A DNA stretch of 9,568 bases from Clostridiales bacterium (GCA_003343815.1 QAKL01000036.1:1-9568), one strand, 5' to 3'. Positions 1-6,988 are shown, numbered from the stretch's first letter. Program-made: numbers and translations. Notes: generated by a model from the sequence alone, not told the origin.

Positions 1-353
1 CCCATTTTCCCTGCCTCGCGGTATAATGACGGTATCGTGCCCGCGATCAGACCGATAAACAAAATGACCGCCATCGTTTCCGAAGCGTCAAACAATATTT
101 TAATTAACCATGCAAAGACCGCAAAGCCTAAAACCCAGCCTACGCCCACCGGCAGAAGCATGCGTCCATAGCGCGGCAAATTTTCTTTCGGATGCGCCAA
201 TAAAGCCATCATCGGCCGATAAATACCAAATACTACGCACAAAACTCCACCGCTTATCCCGGGCAGGATCGCGCCTGCTCCGATTAAAATACCCTGGATC
301 ACGCGAATAATTGTCACCAAAAGCGGATTTTTCAATTTTGGCTTTTTCGCCAT
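1..353 (-). CDS. DUF368 family membrane protein (5' part only)
   Basis: The first 117 codons are visible; the gene runs off the left edge. The start ATG at 353-351 follows a GTGGGGG ribosome-binding site about 7 bases upstream. After a short basic N-terminus (MAKKPKLKNP) comes a hydrophobic stretch with the family hallmark GAGAILPGISGG (about residues 25-36), then VFGIYRP; a Pro-Gly-Ile-Ser-Gly-Gly motif followed by G-x-Y is what I use to assign DUF368. Two more hydrophobic segments follow (about 66-83 and 91-106). Family knowledge: DUF368 and DedA proteins were reported as undecaprenyl-phosphate translocases (DUF368 also called PopT), returning the carrier lipid across the inner membrane for cell-wall precursor synthesis. 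Transport in this member is inferred. It is separated from the upstream minus-strand gene by a terminator, so it is probably transcribed alone or with genes to the left. Confidence 0.85.
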   Translation of the reverse strand, partial: MAKKPKLKNPLLVTIIRVIQGILIGAGAILPGISGGVLCVVFGIYRPMMALLAHPKENLPRYGRMLLPVGVGWVLGFAVFAWLIKILFDASETMAVILFIGLIAGTIPSLYREAGKM

Positions 354-381
354 AAATATTCCCCCACATAAATAGTATTAA

Positions 382-410
382 TCTATAATTTCGCTTTTTC
401 CCAAAATAAA
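382..410 (-). promoter_or_regulatory. Possible weak sigma-A promoter for the DUF368 gene
   Basis: On the minus strand TTTATT (410-405) and TATAGA (387-382) are 17 bases apart, about 30 bases upstream of the DUF368 start and downstream of the preceding terminator. The -35 match is poor, so this rests mainly on position and on the need for a promoter after the terminator. Confidence 0.3.
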
Positions 411-458
411 TCCTACAAAAAACATCTCTTCAAACAAGGATATTTGAAGAGATGTTTT
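411..458 (-). terminator. Rho-independent terminator of the aminotransferase-DUF523 operon
   Basis: Positions 419-434 and 443-458 form a perfect 16-bp inverted repeat (arm core AACATCTCTTCAAA) with an 8-base loop. On the minus strand the 3' arm runs into TTTTTTG. It lies 20 bases past the stop codon of the DUF523 gene. The stem is AT-rich but long. On the plus strand it has a shorter T run and no gene needing it. Confidence 0.8.
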
Positions 459-477
459 ATCAAAATTATTTCGTCGT

Positions 478-1428
478 TTATTTATAAAATTTGCTGGCGC
501 AAAGCAAATCGAAGCAGACATTGACTTCTTCGTCGGAAAAAAGCTCGCCGTAGATGCTTTTGACCGTCACTGCCTCTGCCGATAAATCCAAACGCCCCAG
601 TTTTTCCAAGCAATCATAGCCCTCGGAGACTTGGCGGCGCTTGATCAGATTTTCCATCGTCGCCGCTGCGCCGTACTGGTTGATGTTGGCTTTCAACTTT
701 TTCTGCACGCAGCCCAATTTCTCGGCCTCCGCGATTTTTTCCAGCATTTCTTTTTCAAATTTGCACTCCAAAGCACTCTGTAGCATCTCCATCACCAGTC
801 CTTTTTTTAATTCGGCAACACGCTTGGCACCCTCGCCGTTTTTGAAATACTTTTGCAGCTTGTCCAGCTCTTTTTCAGTGAAAACAGCCACGCCGTTTTT
901 TTTCAAAAGCTCTGCCGTTGCGCCGTCAGCGTCGATTAAAGTCCGCGTAAAAGTGCCATCGTAAATTTTACCTGCGCCGCAGGAGGGGCTTTTGGCTTTT
1001 AAAAGCGCCGCGTCGCACAAAAAATCCTGATACATCGCCCACGCTTTTTCTGCGCCCAGATAAAAAGCGGCGCTGACGTCCTCGCCCTCGTTATTGATAA
1101 TTTTATCATCCTTGCGCTCTGCCGCCGCGCGCGGCACTGCTAATCCGCCCAAAACCTCGGGGCAGACCGGCACCAGGCGAAAGCTGTCCTTTAAATCCAA
1201 AATCGTTTCGACTAAATTATTGCTGCCGTCGTAGCGGCAGTCTGCGCCCAAAAGGCACGCGCTCACCAAAAGAGCAGGGCGTTTGCGCTGCTCCTCATAA
1301 ACCTGCCAATTTTCGCCTAAGACCATTTCAGGCTCTTGATAGTCGTAATAATCGGCAAAATATTCCTCATCATCCAGACTTTCTGCCAAATTATCCTTAC
1401 TCTCCTGCTCCAATTCCGCGTGCATCAC
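478..1428 (-). CDS. DUF523 (TudS-like) protein with N- and C-terminal extensions
   Basis: 316 residues if the GTG at 1428 is used; an ATG two bases into the next codon position (1425) gives 315. AAGGAG at 1440-1435 is 6 bases from the GTG and 9 from the ATG, so the choice is open. Residues 51-190 form a DUF523 domain: SACLLGADCRYDG, VPVCPEVLGGL.VPR..AE, and LKAKSPSCG..IYDG.F. Cys58, Cys89 and Cys150 match the three invariant cysteines of this family. Some DUF523 members (TudS) are 2-thiouracil desulfidases with a [4Fe-4S] cluster held by three cysteines; the substrate here is unknown. Residues 1-50 are a very acidic, Tyr-rich leader, and 200-316 is an extra mostly helical region that I do not recognise and that does not look like the DUF1722 partner common in this family. 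The gene starts 12 bases after the aminotransferase stop, so the two are co-transcribed. Confidence 0.85.
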   Translation of the reverse strand: MMHAELEQESKDNLAESLDDEEYFADYYDYQEPEMVLGENWQVYEEQRKRPALLVSACLLGADCRYDGSNNLVETILDLKDSFRLVPVCPEVLGGLAVPRAAAERKDDKIINNEGEDVSAAFYLGAEKAWAMYQDFLCDAALLKAKSPSCGAGKIYDGTFTRTLIDADGATAELLKKNGVAVFTEKELDKLQKYFKNGEGAKRVAELKKGLVMEMLQSALECKFEKEMLEKIAEAEKLGCVQKKLKANINQYGAAATMENLIKRRQVSEGYDCLEKLGRLDLSAEAVTVKSIYGELFSDEEVNVCFDLLCASKFYK

Positions 1429-1440
1429 ACCAAACTCCTT

Positions 1441-2688
1441 TTAGTGCTTATTCTCGGCTTTCTTTACCGCGTCGTTAATTTTTTCTGCCAAGCCTGTTAC
1501 TTTCTCCTCAACGATCGCGCACAAAGCCACACGCAAGCCCTGACCAAGCGGTACTAAGAAGATATCCTGCTCGCGCAAAATTGCTGCCGCTTCTTTCGCC
1601 GCCTCGATGCTTTTAGTCGGCACCATGACGAAAAATCCCGCTTTGTACGGCAGTGTTACCAAGCCGCAAGCTTTCGCCTCGGTATTAAATATTTCTGCCC
1701 TTTTCACGAGCTGCTGGCTTAATGCCGCCTGCTCTGCTTTAAAGGCGGCCTTTTTGTCCGCATGCGCTGCAAAATCGCACATCACCATCATCGCCGCACG
1801 GTTGCAGTTAGACCAAGTAGCGCGCGAGGAGGCAGCAGTCGCCTGCTCAAACTCGGCGATAACTTCCGCACTTGAGCTGACGGCGATTAACGCACCCAAG
1901 CGGTAACCGTACAAAGTATAGCCCTTAGATAAACTGAAAGCGACCAAGGTCAGGAAATTAGCGGGAAGGTTGGAGAATTTCTGCAAAAATCCGCGTCCTC
2001 CTTTCCCCGCGAAATCAATATACGCCACGTCTACGACCAAAACGACGTTATTTTTGCCGTTCTCTGCAATTTTTGTCAAGCCTGCGATAATCTCGTCCCA
2101 CTCGCTGTCGCTCACGCTGTAGCCCGTCGGATTGTGCGCCGGAGTATTTAATACCATAAAGACTGTCTGCTGGCGGGAAGCGATTTCCTCCGCTTTGTCT
2201 AAACAGGCTTTCACATTAAAATGCTCACCCTCAAAGGTCGGAAATGTCTCTAAGGTGCAGTCCATTTCTCTGAGCATCGTGCGGTAGTTGCCCCAGCAGT
2301 AATTGGTGGTAATAGCTACATCGCCGGGATTTAAGTAGTTATAAAAGGCATTATGCAACGCGCCAGTGCCGCCGGGAGAGGCCACGGCGGCAATATATCC
2401 TGCGGGGCGATACTCGCCGAATGCCGCGTCAATGACCGCTTTGGTGTATTCCGGCAAGCCCTTTAACGGCGCGTAATTCACGCTCTCGGCGAAATCCAAA
2501 CCGTGCATGGACTCCTCGACGGTTTTTAAAGTTAAAACCTTGCCCTCGGCGTTTAAAAACGTGCCTAAAGTCGCATTGGTAATATTTTCGCGGCCTACTT
2601 CGGCAGCACGTTTGTTGGCCATATCACTGTAAGCAAAGATCGCGTCTGGGCCGCCTTTGCCCTGCGCACTTTTAGCTAATAATGTCAT
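1441..2688 (-). CDS. Class I PLP-dependent aminotransferase (aspartate/aromatic type)
   Basis: 415 residues, full length for fold-type I aminotransferases. Landmarks: GLPEYTKAV (about 77-85), ASPGGTGALHNAF with the PLP-phosphate glycines (103-115), NTPAHNPTG with the conserved Asn186 (181-189), VVDVAYIDF with Asp220 and Tyr223, the PLP lysine Lys255 in FSLSKGYTLYGYR with Arg263, and Arg386 in GLRVALCAI as the probable substrate-carboxylate arginine. Overall pattern resembles the TyrB/AspC group, which moves amino groups between aspartate or aromatic amino acids and 2-oxoglutarate in the cytoplasm; the exact substrate cannot be read from sequence. The ATG at 2688 is preceded by AGAGGT eight bases upstream. 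A good promoter lies at 2738-2766. It is the first gene of a two-gene unit with the DUF523 protein. Confidence 0.93.
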   Translation of the reverse strand: MTLLAKSAQGKGGPDAIFAYSDMANKRAAEVGRENITNATLGTFLNAEGKVLTLKTVEESMHGLDFAESVNYAPLKGLPEYTKAVIDAAFGEYRPAGYIAAVASPGGTGALHNAFYNYLNPGDVAITTNYCWGNYRTMLREMDCTLETFPTFEGEHFNVKACLDKAEEIASRQQTVFMVLNTPAHNPTGYSVSDSEWDEIIAGLTKIAENGKNNVVLVVDVAYIDFAGKGGRGFLQKFSNLPANFLTLVAFSLSKGYTLYGYRLGALIAVSSSAEVIAEFEQATAASSRATWSNCNRAAMMVMCDFAAHADKKAAFKAEQAALSQQLVKRAEIFNTEAKACGLVTLPYKAGFFVMVPTKSIEAAKEAAAILREQDIFLVPLGQGLRVALCAIVEEKVTGLAEKINDAVKKAENKH

Positions 2689-2737
2689 AAATTTTTACCT
2701 CTTTTCCGAGAATTTATAGAAAGTTTTTTGCTTGTTT

Positions 2738-2766
2738 ATTGTAGCATAATTAGATTTTGATGTAAA
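2738..2766 (-). promoter_or_regulatory. Sigma-A promoter of the aminotransferase operon
   Basis: Minus strand TTTACA (2766-2761), a 17-base spacer, then TACAAT (2743-2738): five of six matches in each box. It is about 50 bases upstream of the aminotransferase start and downstream of the MFS stop codon. Confidence 0.8.
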
Positions 2767-2767
2767 G

Positions 2768-2783
2768 AAAATGTGAGCATTTT
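2768..2783 (-). terminator. Possible weak terminator after the MFS gene
   Basis: AAAATG/CATTTT form a 6-bp hairpin with a 4-base loop directly after the MFS stop codon, followed on the minus strand by CTTTAC. The stem is short with one GC pair and abuts the next -35 box, so read-through into the aminotransferase operon is possible. Confidence 0.25.
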
Positions 2784-4211
2784 TCAGCGTTTTCTGCCTG
2801 CTGTGGTTCTCTCGCGGTCAAGAGATAGTTTGTCTTTAAGCATCAGCGCAATCGGAATACACAAAACGACCACCCACATCGAGTAAATCGTCAAATCATT
2901 AAGCGCGTTGCACATCGCTGACTCAGCGGACTGCCCCAAGGCAGTATATTCGACGAGTTTATTATTCATAATACCCGTAAAGACTGCCAATGCCAAAGCG
3001 TTGCACATATAGCGGATCCAGGCGTTCATCGAGGAGGCATGACTCATCATCTCCTGCGGCACCAAAGAAAAGGCGCAGTTGGCAATCAAAGGATCGGTGA
3101 CGCCGATCACGACATAGCGCAGCATCAGCCAAACCATGATGTACAACAGCGTGCTTTCGGGTGTCAACTGCCCTAATTTATAAGTAATAAATATTAACGC
3201 CGCATAAGAGACGACTACTATCGGACGGCTCGGTACTCTGTAGGCGATACGTCCGCTGATGGGCGAGGCTATCGCCATCGCCAGACTCGGCAAAATTATC
3301 GCCTCACCAGCCTGCAACGCGCTGTAACCCCAAACCCTCTGGAAATAAAACGACATGACATAGGGCGATAAAACCAGCGCGATTGCCGCTACGCCGTACA
3401 TTAGCGCTCCATGACGGAAATATTTATTGCTTAAAATATGCACATTTAAAATCGGGTGATCACTTTTCCACTCGATACAGATAAAGGCTGCTAAGCAAGC
3501 GATACCTAAAAACAACAGCCCCAGCGTTTTATACGAAAACCAACCCCACTCTCCGCCATAGCTTAAAGAGTAAAGTAATAAAAACGTCCCTGACGCTCCG
3601 ATAAGGAAGCTCAACACGTCTAATTTATATTTGACCTCCTGCACGACGCGCGGGATATGCTGCCAGAGGGGCAAAATGATGATTAGCGCCGAGACGACAT
3701 TAAACACATACACGCATCTCCAGCCGATCATTCCCTCTAAAAAACCGCCGACTGCCGGCCCGAAAGCCACGCCCAAGCCGCCTGCCATGGTAAAGTAAGA
3801 CATCGTTTGCAGCTGTTTCTTTTCATCAAAAGATTGATAAATAATCGTCGGTCCTGCCGCACTGACTAATCCGCCTGCCGCCCCGCAAAGCATACGCATG
3901 ACGATCAGCGCGTAAATATTGGGCGTAAAACAACTGATAAAGGAGGACAAAGCAAAAACTATGACTCCCGCCAGATAGACATTGCGCGCGCTGTATTTGT
4001 CAGCGAGATAACCGATGACTAACACTGCCATGCACTGCGCTACGGTGTAGCCGGTAGATAGCCACTGCACCGTCAAAAGATCGGTATGAAATTCATTCAT
4101 ATAATTCGGCAGCAAAATCGTAAACGCCGTGACGTTAATCGTCGTCATGATCGAGGCTATCGCCAATGCCACGACCAAAATCCGCGGATGCTTTGATACG
4201 GAAACTGACAT
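2784..4211 (-). CDS. MFS transporter, DHA2 (14-TM) drug-export type
   Basis: 475 residues, overwhelmingly hydrophobic with about 14 predicted membrane helices, the count expected for the DHA2 (EmrB/QacA) group of proton-driven exporters in the cytoplasmic membrane. Signatures: TINVTAFTILLPNY in helix 1 (24-37), the motif A loop GYLADKYSARNVYLAG between helices 2 and 3 (67-82), RMLCGAAGGLVSA in helix 4 (106-118), and the antiporter motif C-like GGLGVAFGPAVGG in helix 5 (144-156). Helix 1 lacks the Asp usual in DHA2 motif D1, having Asn and Thr instead. The ATG at 4211 follows AAGGAG by 8 bases. No membrane-fusion partner or regulator gene is adjacent. Export of small toxic molecules is the family role; the substrate cannot be inferred. 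The leader contains a strong hairpin (4274-4312) that may control it. Confidence 0.9.
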   Translation of the reverse strand: MSVSVSKHPRILVVALAIASIMTTINVTAFTILLPNYMNEFHTDLLTVQWLSTGYTVAQCMAVLVIGYLADKYSARNVYLAGVIVFALSSFISCFTPNIYALIVMRMLCGAAGGLVSAAGPTIIYQSFDEKKQLQTMSYFTMAGGLGVAFGPAVGGFLEGMIGWRCVYVFNVVSALIIILPLWQHIPRVVQEVKYKLDVLSFLIGASGTFLLLYSLSYGGEWGWFSYKTLGLLFLGIACLAAFICIEWKSDHPILNVHILSNKYFRHGALMYGVAAIALVLSPYVMSFYFQRVWGYSALQAGEAIILPSLAMAIASPISGRIAYRVPSRPIVVVSYAALIFITYKLGQLTPESTLLYIMVWLMLRYVVIGVTDPLIANCAFSLVPQEMMSHASSMNAWIRYMCNALALAVFTGIMNNKLVEYTALGQSAESAMCNALNDLTIYSMWVVVLCIPIALMLKDKLSLDRERTTAGRKR

Positions 4212-4270
4212 AAAACTTGCTCCTTTTTTCTTAAAAATAACTCGTTTGCTCTAAAATCTCCCCAAGAAAG

Positions 4271-4312
4271 AAAAAATAAAATTACCAAGACTTACGCCTG
4301 ATAATTTTATTT
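4271..4312 (-). terminator. Hairpin with U tail upstream of the MFS gene: second recR terminator or leader attenuator
   Basis: On the minus strand 4312-4297 can pair with 4289-4274: 11 A-T pairs, then a G-U, C-G, A-U, G-U and G-C, giving a continuous 16-bp RNA stem with a 7-base loop. The 3' arm is followed by TTTCTTTC, so it has intrinsic-terminator form. It lies 85-120 bases beyond the recR stop, after another terminator, and 62 bases before the MFS start. It could be a tandem recR terminator or a control element of the MFS leader. Confidence 0.5.
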
Positions 4313-4327
4313 CTGCCCTCGTGTCAA
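4298..4327 (-). promoter_or_regulatory. Possible promoter for the MFS gene
   Basis: Minus strand TTGACA (4327-4322) is a perfect -35 box; TATCAG (4303-4298) 18 bases downstream is the best -10 candidate and is only four of six. The -35 lies inside the inverted repeat TCGTG-N9-CACGA (4319-4337), and the -10 lies inside the hairpin sequence at 4274-4312. Confidence 0.35.
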
Positions 4328-4337
4328 TCAAGCACGA
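4319..4337. repeat. Inverted repeat TCGTG-N9-CACGA over the MFS -35 box
   Basis: Five-base arms (4319-4323, 4333-4337) flank TCAATCAAG. A near copy missing one TCAA unit lies at 8143-8156 in the leader of the Asn-rich microprotein gene. Position over a -35 box is where an operator would be expected, but no regulator is known. Confidence 0.35.
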
Positions 4338-4351
4338 AATATAATAAAATG

Positions 4352-4391
4352 AAAAAACATAGGTTTTGTTTTTATAAAAATAAAAACCTAT
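4352..4391 (-). terminator. Rho-independent terminator of the dnaX-ybaB-recR operon
   Basis: ATAGGTTTT (4359-4367) pairs with AAAACCTAT (4383-4391), with more A-T pairs inside after a two-base mismatch; on the minus strand the 3' arm is followed by G and six T (4357-4352). It begins 5 bases after the recR stop codon. Confidence 0.75.
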
Positions 4392-4396
4392 ACTTC

Positions 4397-4993
4397 TCAA
4401 ATCTCCAAACGATTGTTCAGCGCTTGTCCCAAGGTTATCTCATCAGCATACTGGATATCGCTGCCGGCGGGCAATCCTTGAGCTAAACGGGTAAGCTTGA
4501 TCCCGCTGGGCTTTAAAAGCGATTTTAAATACATCGCCGTCGCCTCACCCTCGATGGTCGGATTAGTCGCGAGGATTACCTCCTCGGTATCCTCGTTTTG
4601 CAAGCGTACCAAAAGCTCTTTTATGCGCAGCTGCTCCGGCCCTACCCCATCTAAAGGGGATAACGCCCCGCCTAACACATGATATAATCCGAAATAACTG
4701 CCAATACGCTCCAAAGCTACGATATCCTTGGCATCCTCGACGACGCAGATAGTCTTCTGCTCACGGCGCGGATTGCGGCAGATAGGGCAAAGCTCCTGAT
4801 CGGTCAGATTAAAGCAGCGCTTGCAGTAGTGAATGGACTTTTTCGCTTTGACGATAGCATTGGCTAAAGCATAAGCGTCTTCTTTCGGAGCTTTTAAAAT
4901 ATGAAACGCCAAGCGCTGGGCGCTTTTGCGCCCAATGCCAGGTAATGCGGCAAACTGCTCGATTAATTCCGCTAAAGCGTCTGCGTAAGCCAT
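4397..4993 (-). CDS. recR: Recombination mediator protein RecR
   Basis: 198 residues, the standard RecR length. Helix-hairpin-helix LPGIGRKSAQRLAFHIL at 17-33; a four-cysteine zinc finger with Cys57, Cys60, Cys69 and Cys72 (CKRC...CPIC); then a Toprim domain starting ICVVEDAKDI (acidic Glu86-Asp87) and carrying YHVLGGALSPLDGVGP and ATNPTIEGEATA; the C-terminal part has LARGLPAGSDIQYADEITL-like sequence in the form LAQGLPAGSDIQYADE. RecR works with RecO, and in many bacteria RecF, to load RecA onto SSB-covered single-stranded DNA at gaps. The start codon overlaps the ybaB stop by one base (TAATG), implying translational coupling. It is the last gene of the dnaX-ybaB-recR operon, a very conserved arrangement; the yaaL-bofA genes that often follow in spore-forming Firmicutes are absent. 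Confidence 0.97.
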   Translation of the reverse strand: MAYADALAELIEQFAALPGIGRKSAQRLAFHILKAPKEDAYALANAIVKAKKSIHYCKRCFNLTDQELCPICRNPRREQKTICVVEDAKDIVALERIGSYFGLYHVLGGALSPLDGVGPEQLRIKELLVRLQNEDTEEVILATNPTIEGEATAMYLKSLLKPSGIKLTRLAQGLPAGSDIQYADEITLGQALNNRLEI

Positions 4994-5316
4994 TAAAACA
5001 ACCCGCGTCCACCGGGCATTTTTAATCCTTGGGTTAGCTTGCCCATTTCGCTTTCGGTGGTTTGCTGTGCTTGGCGCAGAGCCTCATTGGCTGCCGCCAT
5101 GATCAAATCGCCCAGCATCTCCGGATCGTCCGGATCCATGACCTCGGGAGAAATCTCCACGCCGATAAGCTCATTCGCGCCGTTTACGGTGACTTTTACC
5201 ACACCGCCGCCGGCAGTCGCCTCAAACGGACGCGCCGCCAACTCCTCCTGCAATTTCGCCATTTTGCTCTGCATTGCCTGCATTTGTTTCATCATTTTCT
5301 GCATATTTGCTCCCAT
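4993..5316 (-). CDS. YbaB/EbfC family nucleoid-associated protein
   Basis: 107 residues, normal for the family. A Met/Gln/Lys-rich N-terminal helix (about 4-27, with repeated MQKMMKQMQAM-type pattern) precedes the beta-sheet core with FEATAGGGVVKVTVNG (about 31-46), then ISPEVMDPDDPEMLGDLI and a long helix LIMAAANEALRQAQQTTESEM, ending in a Gly-rich tail. These small dimers bind DNA and are thought to help organise the nucleoid; a link to recombination and repair is suggested by the constant position between dnaX and recR. The ATG at 5316 is chosen because a full AAGGAGG lies about 9 bases upstream; an in-frame ATG at codon 5 would be too far away. It begins 39 bases after dnaX ends. Confidence 0.95.
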   Translation of the reverse strand: MGANMQKMMKQMQAMQSKMAKLQEELAARPFEATAGGGVVKVTVNGANELIGVEISPEVMDPDDPEMLGDLIMAAANEALRQAQQTTESEMGKLTQGLKMPGGRGLF

Positions 5317-5355
5317 ATGTGAAATCCTCCTTAGATTTTTTGCGATAATTTTCGG

Positions 5356-6927
5356 CTATTCTTCCTCTAAGATATCGCCGAATACTTCCTTGGCTTTCTG
5401 TGCCAAATCATATTTCGCGGCAAAATCGCCGTCTTTCTCCTCATAATAAATTTTAAGCCTAACTTTTCTTTGTGTCAATCTTTCTATGACGGATTCTATT
5501 ATTTTTTTATTATCGTTCTGATTGATTTTATTACTGTGAAATTTATGCTTGGAGTCAAATTTTATGATCAACTCGTCGTTTTCCAGCCCCATCGCGCGCC
5601 CCTCTTTTAAAAAAGCATAAACTTGAATACTCTCGGTGCGGATAGCATTTAAAATTTTATCCCAATTTTTCAGGATATCCTCCGGTTTTTCAAGCGCGAT
5701 TTTGGGCGTATCCGAAACATTTTGCGCACTCGGCACGCTTGCCTGAGACGCTGTGTTCTCCGATGCAGGTGTATGTTTTGTCGCAGGCGCTTTTTTTACT
5801 ATATGCGGCGTTTCTTTCGGCGCTTCTTCCTCATAAGCGGCATTTAGCAAAAGCGCACACTCCAAAAGCGCCGTCTCGACGATGATCCGCCCCTGTTCGG
5901 CAAAGCGCAGATCGCTTCTGGCTTTACTCAAACGGTCGATTAGCGCAGTGAGCTGTTTTAAGCTGATCTGGCGGCTCTGCGCCTGCGCGCGCGGCAGGAT
6001 ATCCTCACTTAAAACGACCATGTCCGTCTGCTTGATCTTTAAAAGCATGATCTGCCTGAGATAATTTAATAATTCCCACAAAATCACGCCGCACTCTTTG
6101 CCCATGCTCAAATATTCGTCGATCTGGATAAAAAGGTCGTTGTAGTCGTTTTGGATAATGGCGGTCAAAAGCGCCGCCGTATTTTCCTCGCCTAAAGAGC
6201 CGATCACAGCCAAAACCTGCTCCGATGCGACATTTCCGTCGGCGCTAAAGGCGGCGCACTGATCCAATAGTCCGATCGCATCGCGCAATCCCCCGTCGGC
6301 GCGGCGCACGATCAAGCTCAATGCCTCGTCGGTAATTTGCAAATTTTCCTCATTTGCGATATATTGGAGGCGCTCTTTGATCTTTTGCGGCGCTATCTGA
6401 CGAAAATCAAAACGCTGACAGCGCGAAAGCACCGTCAAAGGCACTTTGTTGGCCTCGGTCGTCGCCATGATAAAGAGGACATACTCCGGCGGCTCCTCCA
6501 AAGTTTTCAAAAGCGCGTTAAAGGCCTCGTTGGTCAGCATATGTACTTCATCGATGATATAGACTTTCTTTTTGCCGTTTGCCGGAGCAAAGCGTATTTT
6601 GTCCCTGAGCTCGCGGATCTCGTCAATACCGCGGTTAGTCGCGGCGTCAATTTCAATGACGTCGGGAAATCTGTCCTCGTTGATCGCCTGACAATTAGCG
6701 CAGTTATTGCACGGCTCGCCGTCGATGGGATTTAAGCAGTTGACCGCTTTAGCCAATATTTTGGCGCTGGAGGTTTTTCCGGTGCCGCGCGGCCCGCAAA
6801 ATAAATAGGCATGCGCCAGTCTGTCAGTTTTCAGCGCGTTTTTTAAAGTCGTGCTGATATGCTCCTGCCCTACCAGCTCATTAAAATCCGTCGGGCGAAA
6901 GACGCGGTACATCGCTTTATAGCTCAT
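5356..6927 (-). CDS. dnaX: DNA polymerase III subunit gamma/tau
   Basis: 523 residues. The AAA+ clamp-loader core is complete: RPTDFNELVGQEH (11-23), Walker A GPRGTGKTS (45-53), a zinc site with Cys64, Cys73, Cys76 and Cys79, Walker B VYIIDEVHML (122-131), sensor 1 IMATTE (153-158) and the SRC arginine finger (168-170), followed by lid and collar domains to about 365. A Pro/Ala/Ser/Thr-rich linker (about 366-410) joins a shorter C-terminal tau region (411-523). The protein loads the beta sliding clamp and, as tau, ties polymerase to the replisome. The ATG at 6927 follows AAGGAGGTC. It leads the operon with ybaB and recR. A run of seven A in the linker (5797-5791, codons 377-379) forms an in-frame slippery heptamer and may give a short gamma form; see findings. 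Confidence 0.97.
   Translation of the reverse strand: MSYKAMYRVFRPTDFNELVGQEHISTTLKNALKTDRLAHAYLFCGPRGTGKTSSAKILAKAVNCLNPIDGEPCNNCANCQAINEDRFPDVIEIDAATNRGIDEIRELRDKIRFAPANGKKKVYIIDEVHMLTNEAFNALLKTLEEPPEYVLFIMATTEANKVPLTVLSRCQRFDFRQIAPQKIKERLQYIANEENLQITDEALSLIVRRADGGLRDAIGLLDQCAAFSADGNVASEQVLAVIGSLGEENTAALLTAIIQNDYNDLFIQIDEYLSMGKECGVILWELLNYLRQIMLLKIKQTDMVVLSEDILPRAQAQSRQISLKQLTALIDRLSKARSDLRFAEQGRIIVETALLECALLLNAAYEEEAPKETPHIVKKAPATKHTPASENTASQASVPSAQNVSDTPKIALEKPEDILKNWDKILNAIRTESIQVYAFLKEGRAMGLENDELIIKFDSKHKFHSNKINQNDNKKIIESVIERLTQRKVRLKIYYEEKDGDFAAKYDLAQKAKEVFGDILEEE
5690..5797 (-). other. Candidate -1 frameshift site in dnaX and short gamma-form tail
   Basis: Codons GTA-AAA-AAA (Val377, Lys378, Lys379) contain the heptamer A-AAA-AAA in the phase that allows simultaneous -1 slippage. 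The -1 frame then runs 33 codons and stops at TGA 5692-5690, giving a 412-residue product, close to the size of E. coli gamma. I find no upstream Shine-Dalgarno-like enhancer and no convincing downstream stem. Confidence 0.4.
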
Positions 6928-6988
6928 CGAAAGACCTCCTTACTATGTTTAGTAAAAACTTAATCATTTTTTAGAAAAAAGCATATCT

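Noticed and set aside
100..369. Minus-strand open frame starting at the ATG just upstream of the DUF368 start
   Set aside because: Its product has no family character and it overlaps the DUF368 gene in another frame; the hallmark PGISGG is only in the frame starting at 353.
4809..5012. Minus-strand open frame across the ybaB-recR junction
   Set aside because: Shadow of recR; no ribosome-binding site and no recognisable motif.
5500..5516. Second run of seven A in dnaX (Lys-Lys-Ile region)
   Set aside because: The run is out of phase for tandem -1 slippage (T-AAA-AAA-A), and it lies near the end of the tau region, so it does not fit a gamma mechanism.
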